Source: Rhodothermales bacterium (GTDB lineage: Bacteria > Bacteroidota > Rhodothermia > Rhodothermales > Bin80). Taken from it: a stretch of DNA of 64,000 nt. A program made the translations under genes and the position numbers. Shown one piece after another: positions 38,656 to 48,708 of the stretch. Positions within the stretch are counted from its first letter, which is position 1. Each line of letters starts with the position of its first letter. The stretch spans positions 338,819 through 402,818 of the forward strand of contig OX638318.1 in NCBI GenBank assembly GCA_951812585.1, in the 5' to 3' direction. The notes beneath the pieces are model-generated. The model made no database searches, was not told the DNA's origin, and saw only the letters and a list, made by a program, of their open reading frames with translations.

Positions 38656-39378
38656 ATGACGCTTCGGTTTCTGCTCTTTCAGATCCGGCGGCCGAACGAC
38701 CCCATGCGCGCCAACGAGGTTGCGGCCTTTTCATGGGCGCTGGGTTGCCCGCGGAGCCAGATTACAGTCATCGACCTGATCAATGATCCACCAGGCACCG
38801 CCACACTGGCGGCACACGACATGGTGATTATCGGGGGTGCCGGCGACTTTTCGGTGCCGAAAGGCGGACCGTGGCTGGAGGGGGCGCTGGATGCCATGCG
38901 CACCCTTGACGCGCTGTCCAAGCCGGCGTTCGCTTCGTGCTGGGGTTTCCAGGCCTTGGCCAGGGCCCTGGGCGGCACGGTGGTCACGGACCATGGCCGC
39001 GCTGAGCTCGGCACGCTCATGCTGCAACTAACGGAATCCGGGCTGAAGGATCCCCTCTTCCGCCAACTAGGTGCCTCCTTCTACGCCCAGGTTGGACACC
39101 ATGACACGGTAGATGTGTTGCCGCCCAATGCGATTTCGCTGGCGCGAAGCTCCCTGGTGGACAACCATGCGTTTCGCATCGCGGGCAAGCCGATTTATGC
39201 CACGCAGTTTCATCCAGAGCTGCGCCCTGTAGAGATGAAGCAGCGGCTTCGTTCCTACCCGCAATACGTGAAGAATATCGCCGGCGTCTCTGTGGACACC
39301 TTCTTCGCCTCGCTGCGTGAAACGCCCAAGGCCAACAATCTGCTTAAGGCCTTCGTGACTTCGTTTTTTGGCGCATAG
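38656..39378 (+). CDS. Class I glutamine amidotransferase domain protein
   Basis: The 240-residue protein is a free-standing GATase1 with the triad Cys95 (ASCWGFQALA), His186 and Glu188 (TQFHPELRP). It removes ammonia from glutamine and normally supplies it to a synthase partner; free-standing members of this GMP-synthase-like type often have unknown acceptors or act as gamma-glutamyl hydrolases. No partner is adjacent. It converges on the NhaC-type antiporter gene. Confidence 0.88.
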   Translation: MTLRFLLFQIRRPNDPMRANEVAAFSWALGCPRSQITVIDLINDPPGTATLAAHDMVIIGGAGDFSVPKGGPWLEGALDAMRTLDALSKPAFASCWGFQALARALGGTVVTDHGRAELGTLMLQLTESGLKDPLFRQLGASFYAQVGHHDTVDVLPPNAISLARSSLVDNHAFRIAGKPIYATQFHPELRPVEMKQRLRSYPQYVKNIAGVSVDTFFASLRETPKANNLLKAFVTSFFGA

Positions 39379-39446
39379 GTGCGCGAAGCTTCGTCTGTGC
39401 GCCGGCCTTGGGCCCCGGAGCCGCACCGTCCGCCGTAGCTAAGCCA

Positions 39447-40868
39447 TCACACCACGATGCCCGCAATCAGGAAGGCTATCAGCGCCGCACCCGCGACCGT
39501 GAGTGTGTACGGCAGCTGCGTGTTGATGTGGTCGACATGGTCACACGCCGCGGACATGGACGAGATGATGGAGGTATCGGACAGCGGCGAAGCGTGATCC
39601 CCGTAAACCCCGCCGGAAAGCACCGCGCCCAGCATCAGCGGCATGGACAGGTCCAGGCCTTCGGCCAGGGGCAGCACCAGTGGAATAAGGATCGCGAATG
39701 TGGTCCACGACGAGCCCAGCGTGAAAGACACGATGCAGCCCACCACGAACACCAGGGCGGGGAGCCACCATGTCTGTGTGGCTTCGCCTATGATCGACAC
39801 GATGTAGGGACCCATTTCCAGCGCCCGCGAAACATCGCCCAAGGCAAAGGCCAAGACCAGGAGCGCGACGACACCGACAAGGCCTGCAGCCCCCTTGATC
39901 ACGTAGTCCATTGCTTTCGCTGGCGAAAGCAGGGGCCGCCCACCGCGCGGCACGACATACAGCAGCATTGCCACGCCGATGGCTGTCCCCACGGCCCAGA
40001 GCACAGCTGTCGAGCCGCTGCCTGCCATCAGGTCGCCGTCGCCTGTGATCCACAGGCTTACGAAGATCATGGCGATCATGGCCGTTACGGGAATGATCAA
40101 ATCCCCTGCATTGCCGTGTCCGGGGCGTATAGGCTCCAGGTTGGCCACATCATCGGCAATCATCGGACTTGAACCTGGACGCGTCACATGACCGGTTGTC
40201 GATGCCCGGATCTCGGCTTGTTTCATGCTCCCAAAACGCAATCCCGTCAATGCTAGCATCAGCGCGAAAGCGATGGCGAACAGGCAGAAGAAGTTGAACA
40301 GGAGCGATTGCATAAGCAGCGCCACCGCGCCGTCGGTATATCCCTGCGTGATGATGAGTCCTAGCACGAAGGCGCCCCATCCGTTAAGGGGTATGGACAT
40401 GCATACAGGGGCGCTGGTCGCGTCGCAATAGTACGCGAGCTTCTCTCGCGGCAGCTTCAGGTGGTCGAAGAACGGCCTGTTGAGCGTCCCCACGATGAGT
40501 GATGTGATGCTGGACTCGACGAAGATCAGCAGGCCCACTACATAGGCCAGGAGCTCGGCGCCGCGCCTGGTCTTGCCCCATCCGCGCGCCTGCACCCACC
40601 GGGTAAAGGCCGCTACGCCGCCCGAGACCTGAACCAGTGCAATGAGCCCTCCCACCAGCAGGCTGAAGAGTATGATGCGACTGTTGGAAGCCTCGCTGAA
40701 GACCCCCACCATCGCGTTCGCCATACCCCGCAGCCCTTCAACAGGATTTCCTCCACCGAGGATGGTGGTTCCAAGCCACAGCCCCATAACCAGCGACAGG
40801 AAAACCTGTCGGGTCCAGAGCGCCAGGCCTATCGCGAAGACCGGCGGCAACAATACGATCCAGTCCAT
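39447..40868 (-). CDS. Na+/H+ antiporter, NhaC family
   Basis: The 473-residue membrane protein has about 11-12 hydrophobic segments and NhaC-family features: an N-terminal LLPPVFAIGLALWTRQVFLSL, the GWGAFVLGLI region and the SLGSSWTTFAILIPL type segment (here TLGSSWTTFAILIPLVL) followed by GAVLSGGVYGDHASPLSDT, which carries the family's conserved polar residues. It exchanges Na+ for H+ (or amino-acid-like solutes in some members). It suits a saline habitat, along with the NSS symporter. It lies 7 bases downstream of the redoxin gene. Confidence 0.92.
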   Translation of the reverse strand: MDWIVLLPPVFAIGLALWTRQVFLSLVMGLWLGTTILGGGNPVEGLRGMANAMVGVFSEASNSRIILFSLLVGGLIALVQVSGGVAAFTRWVQARGWGKTRRGAELLAYVVGLLIFVESSITSLIVGTLNRPFFDHLKLPREKLAYYCDATSAPVCMSIPLNGWGAFVLGLIITQGYTDGAVALLMQSLLFNFFCLFAIAFALMLALTGLRFGSMKQAEIRASTTGHVTRPGSSPMIADDVANLEPIRPGHGNAGDLIIPVTAMIAMIFVSLWITGDGDLMAGSGSTAVLWAVGTAIGVAMLLYVVPRGGRPLLSPAKAMDYVIKGAAGLVGVVALLVLAFALGDVSRALEMGPYIVSIIGEATQTWWLPALVFVVGCIVSFTLGSSWTTFAILIPLVLPLAEGLDLSMPLMLGAVLSGGVYGDHASPLSDTSIISSMSAACDHVDHINTQLPYTLTVAGAALIAFLIAGIVV

Positions 40869-40875
40869 GCGAGGC

Positions 40876-41439
40876 CTATTTCCACTTGATGTTGCACCCC
40901 ATGGAGGGATGCTGCGCCATGCTTACAGTACCGCTGTTCAGCAGTTCGTCCAACGCCTGGCAGAGATCGGCCCCTGTGGGCCTGCCCATGCCGGGACGTG
41001 TAGCATCGAATCGGCCGCGGTACGCAAGCCGCCGGTCTTGGTCATACACAAAGAGATCGGGCGTGCACACGGCACCGTAGGCGCGGGCAGTCTCCTGCGT
41101 TTCGTCGTACAGGTACGGGAACGGATACGCTTTCGCTCTAGCGCGCCGCGCCATGTTCGCAAAGGAGTCCGCCGGATACTTCCGTGCATCGTTGGCACTG
41201 ATGCCTGCAAAGGCCACGCCACGCCTCTGGTACCTGCGTGCAACGGCCAGCAGAGCATCTTCAACATGCACTACGAAAGGGCAGTGATTGCATATGAAGG
41301 CGACGACAAGCACCTTTGCGTCGGCAAAACTCTCCAGGCTGCGCGTCGACTCCTGGCCTTCGGGATTCGCTACAGGAAGGTCAAAATCGGGCGCGCGCGT
41401 GCCGAGCGCGGTCATCACGGATTCAGTAAGGGCCATAGC
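40876..41439 (-). CDS. Redoxin/AhpC-TSA-like thioredoxin-fold protein
   Basis: The 187-residue protein (ATG at 41439) has the thioredoxin fold with ICNHCPFVVHVED, a CxxC pair that replaces the usual CGPC, and ISANDARKYP plus GAVCTPDLFVYD, which provides a second Cys and the cis-Pro. It is a cytoplasmic thiol-disulfide or peroxide-related enzyme of the redoxin group. No signal peptide is present. It is likely co-transcribed with the antiporter gene downstream. Confidence 0.88.
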   Translation of the reverse strand, partial: AMALTESVMTALGTRAPDFDLPVANPEGQESTRSLESFADAKVLVVAFICNHCPFVVHVEDALLAVARRYQRRGVAFAGISANDARKYPADSFANMARRARAKAYPFPYLYDETQETARAYGAVCTPDLFVYDQDRRLAYRGRFDATRPGMGRPTGADLCQALDELLNSGTVSMAQHPSMGCNIKWK

Positions 41440-41637
41440 AGAGACCTGCAGAGACTTTGGTTGACAGCAGTTTGAAAGGTACGCACGGCGCAGCCATTTG
41501 TGCACCGCACATCTGCGCCGCGCAGTGAGGCGACCGGTCGAAGCGAGGCCTTACGCCTGGGAAGCAGTGCGGTTCGACGCTAATGTGCGGCTTTGATCCG
41601 ACGCTCGCAGGTCCCAGCACCAGGGGCGGTTGCAAGG

Positions 41638-42288
41638 CTACGGAGCAGCACCGCTCCGAATGCGGTCCAGCGGAGAGGTCACCACGCTGGCGATGTTGGC
41701 CAAGTGCATGCCGGTATTGAAAAGCGCAAACGCCGCCATCGTGAAAACCATGGCGTCGTTGCACGACATCTCCGCGTCTGCGATCACCTGGACATACTGC
41801 TCGATTTTGACTCTCTGAGAAGTCTGCTGCGTCAGCACCCCCCGCGCCTTGATCTGATCGCCTTCCAGAAAGCTGTCGCGCGCCTGGTCGAACAACTCAT
41901 AGGTACGGGTTCGCGATGTTCGCAGACGATCCACAATGGGGCCCAGACGGGGCCCATGCGCCAGGCGCGCGGCTTGCCCCATCATCTTGCCTAATGCGCC
42001 GATGCGCTCGGATTCATGAACAACCGTGATCAGCTTGATGCACAGGACGAGCTCGCGCTTGGGATCCAGGTTGAGGTGCTCCAGCACCGCACGCCGGGCG
42101 GCACGTTCGCGTGCCTCGATCACCGCGTGCTGCGCATCCAAATCAATTTCGAGGATCTCGTTGTCCAAGAGGTGCGCAGAGGCGGCCGCGAACATTTCGC
42201 GGCCCGTGTCGAGCATGACACACACATCGCCTAATGCCCGCTTGATCAGCGGTGGCTGATCTCCCGTAAAGAAATCCAGGAAGCCCAT
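41638..42288 (-). CDS. PhoU-like helical protein
   Basis: The 216-residue product starts at ATG 42288 (MGFLDFFTGDQPP). It is all helical and has two segments resembling the PhoU three-helix repeat: IKLITVVHESERIGALGKMM and a weaker second copy near FTMAAFALFNTGMHLANIAS. Classic PhoU modulates phosphate uptake and binds metal clusters; the acidic E/D-rich metal motif is not clearly conserved here and no pst genes are nearby, so this may be a distant relative attached to another transport system. It lies just downstream of nadD. Confidence 0.65.
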   Translation of the reverse strand: MGFLDFFTGDQPPLIKRALGDVCVMLDTGREMFAAASAHLLDNEILEIDLDAQHAVIEARERAARRAVLEHLNLDPKRELVLCIKLITVVHESERIGALGKMMGQAARLAHGPRLGPIVDRLRTSRTRTYELFDQARDSFLEGDQIKARGVLTQQTSQRVKIEQYVQVIADAEMSCNDAMVFTMAAFALFNTGMHLANIASVVTSPLDRIRSGAAP

Positions 42289-42307
42289 GGGCGTAGCCGC
42301 GCACAGT

Positions 42308-42895
42308 TCACTGTGCTGACTGATACAAGCCGCGTGTCTTAATATACGCCCGGACCGGTTCCGACAGTAGATGATCCACTGCAGCGTTGCTTCGCAACCG
42401 CCTACGCAGGCTGGTGCCCGACAGGTTGATCGGCGGTGCCGAGCAGTACTGCACCCGCCCCGAAAGGTAGGGCGCGAGCGGCTCCGCATCCGGCATCCCG
42501 CGTCCGTAAACGATCAGCGATGCTAGCGCTGCAATGCGCTCGGGCGCGCGCCATGAATCAAACTGGCGCAGGCTGTCCTCACCCATCAGGAGCATCAAGG
42601 TGTCGCTGCGATGGGCATGCGTCAGCTGCTCCAGCGTGTCTATAGTGTACGACGGACCGCCGCGATTGCGCTCAATGTCCAACGCCCGAAAGGCCAGGTT
42701 TTCCGCCGCCACAAGCTGCACCATGGCGAATCGGTCCGCAAACGGCGTAATGCGTCCCGCTGCTTTATGCGGCGGCACAGCACAGGGAATCCACCAGACC
42801 TCGTCCAGCACGAACTCTTCCAGCGCAGCTTCCGCCACGCGCTGATGCGCCCGGTGCGGCGGATCAAAGGTGCCTCCATAGAGGGCAATCTTCAT
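42308..42895 (-). CDS. nadD: Nicotinate-nucleotide adenylyltransferase
   Basis: The 195-residue protein begins MKIALYGGTFDPPHRAHQRV, the (H/T)xxH nucleotidyltransferase signature, and ends with ISGTSLRR-like sequence (NLSGTSLRRRLR), the second ATP motif. It adenylates nicotinate mononucleotide to deamido-NAD in NAD synthesis. The ATG at 42895 is chosen because the signature begins there. It is followed by the PhoU-like gene after 19 bases. Confidence 0.95.
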   Translation of the reverse strand: MKIALYGGTFDPPHRAHQRVAEAALEEFVLDEVWWIPCAVPPHKAAGRITPFADRFAMVQLVAAENLAFRALDIERNRGGPSYTIDTLEQLTHAHRSDTLMLLMGEDSLRQFDSWRAPERIAALASLIVYGRGMPDAEPLAPYLSGRVQYCSAPPINLSGTSLRRRLRSNAAVDHLLSEPVRAYIKTRGLYQSAQ

Positions 42896-43046
42896 GGCCC
42901 TGCCTAAGTCGAGCGCATTGGAAACAGCATGCAAACTGCCATCGGTGCGCTGCATACACCGCGCTTCACGGACATCGGACGCATTGAAAGCGGTACGCTA
43001 ACCCCCGCCCAGGGCCGAGAAATTACAGGCGCAGCGGGCAGCGGTC

Positions 43047-43877
43047 TCAGGAGGAAGCCGACGACTCCGCTACCAGCTCCGCAATGCGCGCGCTAGCCTC
43101 TTGATGAAGTGACGAAGCCTGCTGGAGAAGCTCGCTGTCCGGGAAGATCTGCACGAGCCTCTGGTAATGGTCTACGGCTTTCTGAAGACGCTCCGCTTGG
43201 CGCTGCGTTATGCTCTGATCGCCGAAGCTGATGTAGCTGCGCATGGCCCCCAGCAGCGCGTCGTCGGCCAAGGGTGTCTCCGGGTACTCGTTGAAAACAA
43301 TCTCATACGACAAGCCGGCGGCCTCGAAGAGCCCGCGACGCTCATATTGCTGTGCGTTGAAGTACTGCTTGTAGGCCAGCTTTTCGCGCAGTTCCTCAAC
43401 GCGCAGCACGGCGGCGGAGATCGAATCATGCTGCGGAAACCGCTGCATGTACAGGTTGAACTGCTCTATGCTGCGCTCTGTGGGCGTCTGATCCAGCTCA
43501 AACTGGGGCGACTGCTCGAAATGTGACATTGCCCGTTCAAAGTAGGCCACCGCCACCCGAGGATCTGTACGATACAACTCGGTGAAGCGGGTGTACTCGC
43601 TCGCTGCCAGGATGTACTCCTTGTTGCCGCGATACGAACGGGCAAGCATCAACTGCGCTTCGGCAGCAATGGCCACGGTGCGCCCGAAATCAAACACCCC
43701 CTGGAAATACTGCGCCGCGCGGTCGTACCGGCCGCGCTCGTACTCCACCATGCCCTTGTCGTAGGCCTCCTGCGGTGACAGGTAGCTGATCTTGCTAGTC
43801 CCAGCGCAACCGGCGAACCAGAGCACCGCCGCGAGGATGGCGAGTATGTGTATTCTATGAACAGAAGTGTGATACAT
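43047..43877 (-). CDS. bamD: Outer-membrane assembly lipoprotein BamD
   Basis: The 276-residue protein has a lipoprotein signal ending in FAGC (Cys24), then five TPR-like helical repeats (AYDKGMVEYERGRYDRAAQYF, MLARSYRGNKEYILAASEY and later copies). This is the BamD/YfiO layout, in which the lipoprotein anchors at the inner face of the outer membrane and works with BamA to insert beta-barrels. Length agrees. It follows the LpoA-like gene by 27 bases. Confidence 0.9.
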   Translation of the reverse strand: MYHTSVHRIHILAILAAVLWFAGCAGTSKISYLSPQEAYDKGMVEYERGRYDRAAQYFQGVFDFGRTVAIAAEAQLMLARSYRGNKEYILAASEYTRFTELYRTDPRVAVAYFERAMSHFEQSPQFELDQTPTERSIEQFNLYMQRFPQHDSISAAVLRVEELREKLAYKQYFNAQQYERRGLFEAAGLSYEIVFNEYPETPLADDALLGAMRSYISFGDQSITQRQAERLQKAVDHYQRLVQIFPDSELLQQASSLHQEASARIAELVAESSASS

Positions 43878-43904
43878 GTTTTTAGTGCTGCTTTTTGCGA
43901 ACCG

Positions 43905-45311
43905 TTACCGGGCCAAACGACTCCCCCGGGCATCAAGGTGCATCAGGAACATGGCCGTATTACGCCGATTGGCGTCAAACTGGATTCGCGTGCCGAGTCC
44001 CTCATACGCCCGGTGCGCCATTTGATCCACAAGTGAGCCCCCCATTGCCATCAGCTCTATCAAAAACGATGCCACATCAAATCCGACGTATGCCAGACGG
44101 TCCGGTGCCATCGCCCCAGCCAGCGCCCGGTACTCGCGCTGAAAGGTCCTTTCTTCCGAACGCATGCGCCTGACATGGAAAACGTCGCCATAAGAGATGT
44201 CCAGCTGCTCAGCAAAGGTGCTGACGGACACGCCGCCCCAAGACTCGGTGCCCAATATGTGCGGCATGTCAGACAGACGCCCGAGCCGGGTCAGGACACC
44301 GGCAACGGCTCTGTGCTCCTCCCGGGTATTCTCCTGATGGACGGATAGATATAACGCCTCAATGCTCCGCAGCGTATCCAGCCCAACGAGCCCAGGGATA
44401 CGCATCCAGTCCTGCGTAGCATCGAGCTTCAGGTTGAAAACCACCGTCGCACCCTGCGCGCTGGCTTCCTCCGCAAAGCCGCGGGCCATCTCCTCGCTAC
44501 GCCCCCGCCCTTTTTCGGAAACAATGCCCAGTGTCTCATAACCCAGCCGCTGCACTGCTTGCTGCGCCACAAACCGGCCCCGCTCAGCAAACGAGAGGTT
44601 GGCCTGAAAGACGTGCCGCCATGGACCCGTGATCCCATCCGCGTTCGCCATGGGAGCGACCATGACAATGCCCGCCGCATCCGCTATCGGCGCCGCACGT
44701 CGGACATCGCTGCTGTACAGCGGGCCGATAATCGCATCCACACCCTGACCGACCAGCGCCTGGACCGCATCACGTACGCCGTTTCGGCTTGCGTGCGTGT
44801 CTCGAAACACGATTCTGACCGGGCGCCCGCCGCGCTGGTTGTGCTGCTGCACTGCCACATGAATCCCGTTGAAAAGCTTCTGCGTGGTCGCGGGATCGGC
44901 AACGTTCAGCGGCAGCGCCACACCCAGCAGGAATGCGCTGCTCCGCACTTCAGCATGGCGCAGCTTCAGGCGCGCATACGCAATGACGCGCTCCGCTTCA
45001 CCCAGGTAGCTGCTTGATCGGTGCTCCGAGTGAAACCGCCCCAAGAGCTGTATGCACATCTCGTACCGTTCCTCCCGATACAGAGACTTTCCCGCCATAA
45101 GCAGCGCCGCCGTGGTGTGGCTGTGCAACGGCCGCATGTTGTAGAGCGCATGAAATCCGTCATAGGCGCGGCCATAGTCTCCGGTTTCGAACATGGCCAA
45201 AGCTTCCGCAAAGCGTGCCTCATGCGCATCCTGCGCTGAAGCAACACGGACGCCTGATGCCATAAGCAGCACTGCCAGAACGACGCTCGGCATAGACGAA
45301 CCTATTCCCAT
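43905..45311 (-). CDS. LpoA-like TPR plus periplasmic-binding-fold protein
   Basis: The 468-residue protein has a signal peptide (ending near VASAQ), a short TPR-like region (EALAMFETGDYGRAYDGFHALYN, residues about 35-110) and then a type 1 periplasmic-binding fold resembling branched-chain amino-acid receptors (VALPLNVADPATTQKL, GVDAIIGPLYSSDV, MVAPMANADG). This domain order is that of penicillin-binding-protein activators of the LpoA/YraM type, so a role in peptidoglycan synthesis at the outer membrane is plausible, though no lipobox is clear. Translation starts 11 bases after guaA, within a 20-base tandem repeat; the ATG at 45293 is an alternative start. Confidence 0.75.
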   Translation of the reverse strand: MGIGSSMPSVVLAVLLMASGVRVASAQDAHEARFAEALAMFETGDYGRAYDGFHALYNMRPLHSHTTAALLMAGKSLYREERYEMCIQLLGRFHSEHRSSSYLGEAERVIAYARLKLRHAEVRSSAFLLGVALPLNVADPATTQKLFNGIHVAVQQHNQRGGRPVRIVFRDTHASRNGVRDAVQALVGQGVDAIIGPLYSSDVRRAAPIADAAGIVMVAPMANADGITGPWRHVFQANLSFAERGRFVAQQAVQRLGYETLGIVSEKGRGRSEEMARGFAEEASAQGATVVFNLKLDATQDWMRIPGLVGLDTLRSIEALYLSVHQENTREEHRAVAGVLTRLGRLSDMPHILGTESWGGVSVSTFAEQLDISYGDVFHVRRMRSEERTFQREYRALAGAMAPDRLAYVGFDVASFLIELMAMGGSLVDQMAHRAYEGLGTRIQFDANRRNTAMFLMHLDARGSRLAR

Positions 45312-45334
45312 ACTGACGAATCTATTCCCATTCT
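45295..45334. repeat. 20-base tandem repeat at the guaA/LpoA-like junction
   Basis: Two copies of a 20-base unit, gacgaacctattcccatact and gacgaatctattcccattct, lie back to back (18 of 20 positions identical). One copy contains the guaA stop codon and the other the proposed start codon of the next gene. Confidence 0.75.
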
Positions 45335-46884
45335 ATGGTGGCTGGAGGCTTGGAGCTGATGTCGTATGCCACGCGGTTGATGCCGCGCACCTCGTTCACA
45401 ATGCGAGAGGACACATGGCTGAGGAAGGCGTGAGGAAGACGAGCCCAGTCCGCCGTCATGCCATCCAGGCTTGTAACCGCGCGAAGGGCACATACGTTCT
45501 CGTAGGTCCGCATGTCGCCCATTACCCCCACCGATTGCACCGGCAAAAGCACCGCGAAGGCCTGCCACACCTGGTCATACAGGCCGTGGCGGTGCAATTC
45601 CTCAATAAAGATAGCGTCCGCCTCGCGTAGGAGTGCAAGATATGACGCCTCAACGGGGCCCAGTACGCGCACGGCGAGACCCGGCCCGGGAAAGGGGTGT
45701 CGCCCCAGGATGGCGGCGTCCAGGCCCAACAGCCGTCCGATGCTGCGAACCTCGTCCTTGAACAATTCGCAGAGGGGCTCCAGTATTGTGAAGCGATGCT
45801 TGTCGGGCAACCCACCCACATTATGGTGCGTCTTGATGGTAGCGCTAGGCCCCTGGACCGATACGCTTTCTATGACATCTGGATAAAGCGTGCCCTGCGC
45901 CAGGAACCGGGGTGTTCGTCCCAACGCATCGGCAATCGCCTCCGTAGCCTCGTCAAACACCTCGACGAAGGTATTGCCGATGATCACGCGCTTGCGCTCT
46001 GGATCCGCCACGCCGCGCAATCGCTCCAAGAAACGCGACGATGCGTCGATGGCCTGCAGCCGGATCTTGAAGTGGTCCCTAAAGGTCTGCTGCACGCTTT
46101 CCCACTCGCCCTTGCGGAGCAGGCCGTTGTTGACAAAGATGCAGGTCAGCTGATCTCCGATGGCCTGGTGCAAAAGGGCTGCCGCTACCGAAGAGTCGAC
46201 GCCCCCGGAAAGGCCCAGTATTACCTGTTCGTCGCCAACCATCTCGCGTATTTCGCGGGTCTTCTGCTCCACAAACGAGGCAGACGACCAGCGCTTGCTG
46301 CACCCGCAAATGTGGTGGGCAAAGTTCTGCAGGATCAACGCACCGTGGTCCGTATGGACGACCTCCGGGTGGAATTGCACGCCATAGTGCGGCAAGGCGC
46401 GGCTGCGCACCGCCGCCACGGGCGCGTTCGCGGTGTGCGCCAACACCTCGTATCCCGGCGGTACGGTCGTGAGTGCATCGCCGTGGCTCATCCACACATG
46501 GGAACCCGCGGGAACGCCCGCCAAGAGCCCGCTCTCCTGGTCCACGATTAAAACGGTCCTGCCGAACTCCCGATGATCCGCGGCGGCTACGGTGCCGCCT
46601 TCCAGATGGGCCATGGCCTGGAGGCCGTAGCAGATGCCGAGGACCGGCATGGGACGACCGTCGGCGCGCGTCAGGGAAAGCACCGCTGGATCAAGCCGCG
46701 GTGCTCCTTCATCGTATATGGAGCACGGTCCGCCGGAAAGAATGATGCCCGCCATGGCGCGCAGGTGTGCAACGTCCGTGGAAAAAGGGCGTATTTCCGC
46801 GTAGACCCCTGCTTCCCGTACGCGTCGAGCGATCAGCTGCGTGTATTGCGCGCCAAAATCCAGGATGCAGATGCGCTCGCCCAT
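45322..46884 (-). CDS. guaA: GMP synthase (glutamine-hydrolysing)
   Basis: The 520-residue protein begins [20 protein letters not shown]; it has an N-terminal glutamine amidotransferase with LGICYGLQ (catalytic Cys) and VQFHPEVVH, then the ATP pyrophosphatase P-loop [13 protein letters not shown] and a C-terminal dimerisation domain ending in ATIEWE. It converts XMP to GMP. An upstream in-frame start at 46977 adds residues unlike the family, so ATG at 46884 is used. It lies 8 bases downstream of gcvH. Confidence 0.96.
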   Translation of the reverse strand: MGERICILDFGAQYTQLIARRVREAGVYAEIRPFSTDVAHLRAMAGIILSGGPCSIYDEGAPRLDPAVLSLTRADGRPMPVLGICYGLQAMAHLEGGTVAAADHREFGRTVLIVDQESGLLAGVPAGSHVWMSHGDALTTVPPGYEVLAHTANAPVAAVRSRALPHYGVQFHPEVVHTDHGALILQNFAHHICGCSKRWSSASFVEQKTREIREMVGDEQVILGLSGGVDSSVAAALLHQAIGDQLTCIFVNNGLLRKGEWESVQQTFRDHFKIRLQAIDASSRFLERLRGVADPERKRVIIGNTFVEVFDEATEAIADALGRTPRFLAQGTLYPDVIESVSVQGPSATIKTHHNVGGLPDKHRFTILEPLCELFKDEVRSIGRLLGLDAAILGRHPFPGPGLAVRVLGPVEASYLALLREADAIFIEELHRHGLYDQVWQAFAVLLPVQSVGVMGDMRTYENVCALRAVTSLDGMTADWARLPHAFLSHVSSRIVNEVRGINRVAYDISSKPPATIEWE

Positions 46885-46892
46885 GGGCCTCT

Positions 46893-47276
46893 TCAGGCCA
46901 CCATTGCGGCGTAGTCCTCCGCAGACAACAGGTCCCCAAGCTCCTCCGCATCGCTGAGCCGCACCTTGATCATCCAACCTTCTCCATAGGGATCCGTGTT
47001 GACGAGCTCGGGGTGATCTTCCAGGCGCTCGTTATGCGCAAGGATCGTTCCGGACACCGGCATAAACAGATCCGATACCGCCTTGACGGCCTCAACGGAG
47101 CCAAACGTCTCGTTCTTTTCGAATATCTCGTCCACCGGCTCCAGCTCCACAAAGACGATGTCGCCAAGCTCCCCCTGCGCATAGTCCGTGATCCCTACCG
47201 TGACCGTGACACCGTCTTCCTCGACGCGGACCCACTCGTGATCCCCGGTGAAGCCTAATGATGCTGGAAAATCCAT
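46893..47276 (-). CDS. gcvH: Glycine cleavage system H protein
   Basis: The 127-residue protein is the lipoyl carrier of the glycine cleavage complex, with Lys65 in [11 protein letters not shown] as the lipoylation site and the closing [12 protein letters not shown] segment typical of GcvH. No P, T or L protein gene is nearby, so the rest of the complex is encoded elsewhere. It lies between accC (30 bases upstream) and guaA. Confidence 0.95.
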   Translation of the reverse strand: MDFPASLGFTGDHEWVRVEEDGVTVTVGITDYAQGELGDIVFVELEPVDEIFEKNETFGSVEAVKAVSDLFMPVSGTILAHNERLEDHPELVNTDPYGEGWMIKVRLSDAEELGDLLSAEDYAAMVA

Positions 47277-47306
47277 GGGCTAAGCAGACTAAGTGATAGC
47301 ATTTAT

Positions 47307-48650
47307 TCAACCGGCTTCGAGCGCAAAGTGCTCCACAAAATACGTGTCAAAGCGGCCGTTCTGAAAGTCTGGATGACGCAAAAGCTGCTGGTGGAACGGA
47401 ATCGTCGTCGGCACGCCTTCCAGCACAAACTCCTCCAGCGCGCGCTGCATCCTGCTGATCGCTTCCGCTCTGCTGGGCGCATGCACGATAAGCTTCGCGA
47501 TCATGGAATCGTAATGCGGCGGTATCGCATAGCCGGCATAGGCGTGCGTATCTACGCGCACGCCCAGGCCGCCCGGCACATTGAAGGCCTCGATGCGGCC
47601 TGGTGCGGGCCTGAAGTCCTTGAAGGGGTCCTCCGCATTGATGCGGCACTCTATGGCATGTCCCTGCAACGAGACGGCCGCCGGCGTCAGGCGCTCCCCC
47701 CTTGCCACGGCCAGCTGCATCGCGACAATATCTATGCCCGCCACTTCCTCCGTTACGGGATGCTCCACCTGAATACGCGTGTTCATCTCCATGAAGTAGA
47801 AGTTGCCGTGTGCATCCAGCAGGAACTCCACCGTGCCGGCACCGCGGTATCCAACGGCCTCCGCGCCGGCCACGGCCGCCTGACCCATTGCCTCGCGCAG
47901 CGCGGGCGTCACAACTGGGGAAGGCGACTCTTCCAGCAGCTTCTGGTGACGGCGCTGGATGGAACATTCACGTTCGCCCAGGTGCACCACCGTGCCCTGG
48001 CCATCGCCCATCACCTGAATCTCAACATGGCGCGGCTTCTCTATCAGCTTCTCCAGGTACACATCTTCGTTGCCGAATGCATTCTTTGCCTCCTGGCGCG
48101 CCGCATGGAAGTGCCGCTCAAAGTCGGCCTCTTCGGCGACGGCGCGCATCCCGCGGCCGCCGCCCCCCGCGCTAGCCTTGATCATCACTGGGTAGCCGAT
48201 TCTTGTGGCCGTCCGGAATCCGTCTTCGAGCGTGGGCACGACACCTTCGGAGCCAGGCACCACCGGCACGCCAGCCGCTTTCATGGTATCCTTGGCCCGG
48301 CTCTTGTCGCCCATGAGGGCAATCGTGTTCGGTGTGGGCCCGATGAATACAAGTCCGTGGTCTTCGCAGATGGCACTGAAAACCGAATTCTCTGACAGAA
48401 AGCCATAGCCAGGATGAATTGCATCGGCACTCGTGACTTCGGCAGCCGCCATGATGGAGTCGGTGCGCAAGTAGCTCTCCGAGGAGGATGCAGGTCCGAT
48501 GCATACGGCCTCGTCCGCAAAGCGCACATGCAGCGACTCGCTGTCAGCCGTGGAATAGACCGCTACGGTCTGCAGGCCCATTTCCCGACAGGTGCGGATT
48601 ACGCGCAGGGCAATCTCGCCGCGATTGGCTATCAGAACTTTCCGGATCAA
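47307..48650 (-). CDS. accC: Biotin carboxylase subunit of acetyl-CoA carboxylase
   Basis: The 447-residue protein starts [19 protein letters not shown] and has the ATP-grasp domain with [13 protein letters not shown], the catalytic [12 protein letters not shown] and the [14 protein letters not shown] motif. It carboxylates the biotin on AccB using bicarbonate and ATP, the first half of malonyl-CoA formation. accB lies 58 bases upstream and efp before it, the common efp-accB-accC order. Confidence 0.96.
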   Translation of the reverse strand: MIRKVLIANRGEIALRVIRTCREMGLQTVAVYSTADSESLHVRFADEAVCIGPASSSESYLRTDSIMAAAEVTSADAIHPGYGFLSENSVFSAICEDHGLVFIGPTPNTIALMGDKSRAKDTMKAAGVPVVPGSEGVVPTLEDGFRTATRIGYPVMIKASAGGGGRGMRAVAEEADFERHFHAARQEAKNAFGNEDVYLEKLIEKPRHVEIQVMGDGQGTVVHLGERECSIQRRHQKLLEESPSPVVTPALREAMGQAAVAGAEAVGYRGAGTVEFLLDAHGNFYFMEMNTRIQVEHPVTEEVAGIDIVAMQLAVARGERLTPAAVSLQGHAIECRINAEDPFKDFRPAPGRIEAFNVPGGLGVRVDTHAYAGYAIPPHYDSMIAKLIVHAPSRAEAISRMQRALEEFVLEGVPTTIPFHQQLLRHPDFQNGRFDTYFVEHFALEAG

Positions 48651-48708
48651 TTCGTTCGGCGAATGGCTGCTCGTTGTTTACGGTATTCGGGCACCCTGCC
48701 ACGCCGCC

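Noticed and set aside
47328-48395. 355-codon plus-strand frame opposite accC
   Set aside because: Antisense of accC with His/Arg-rich, non-protein-like composition.
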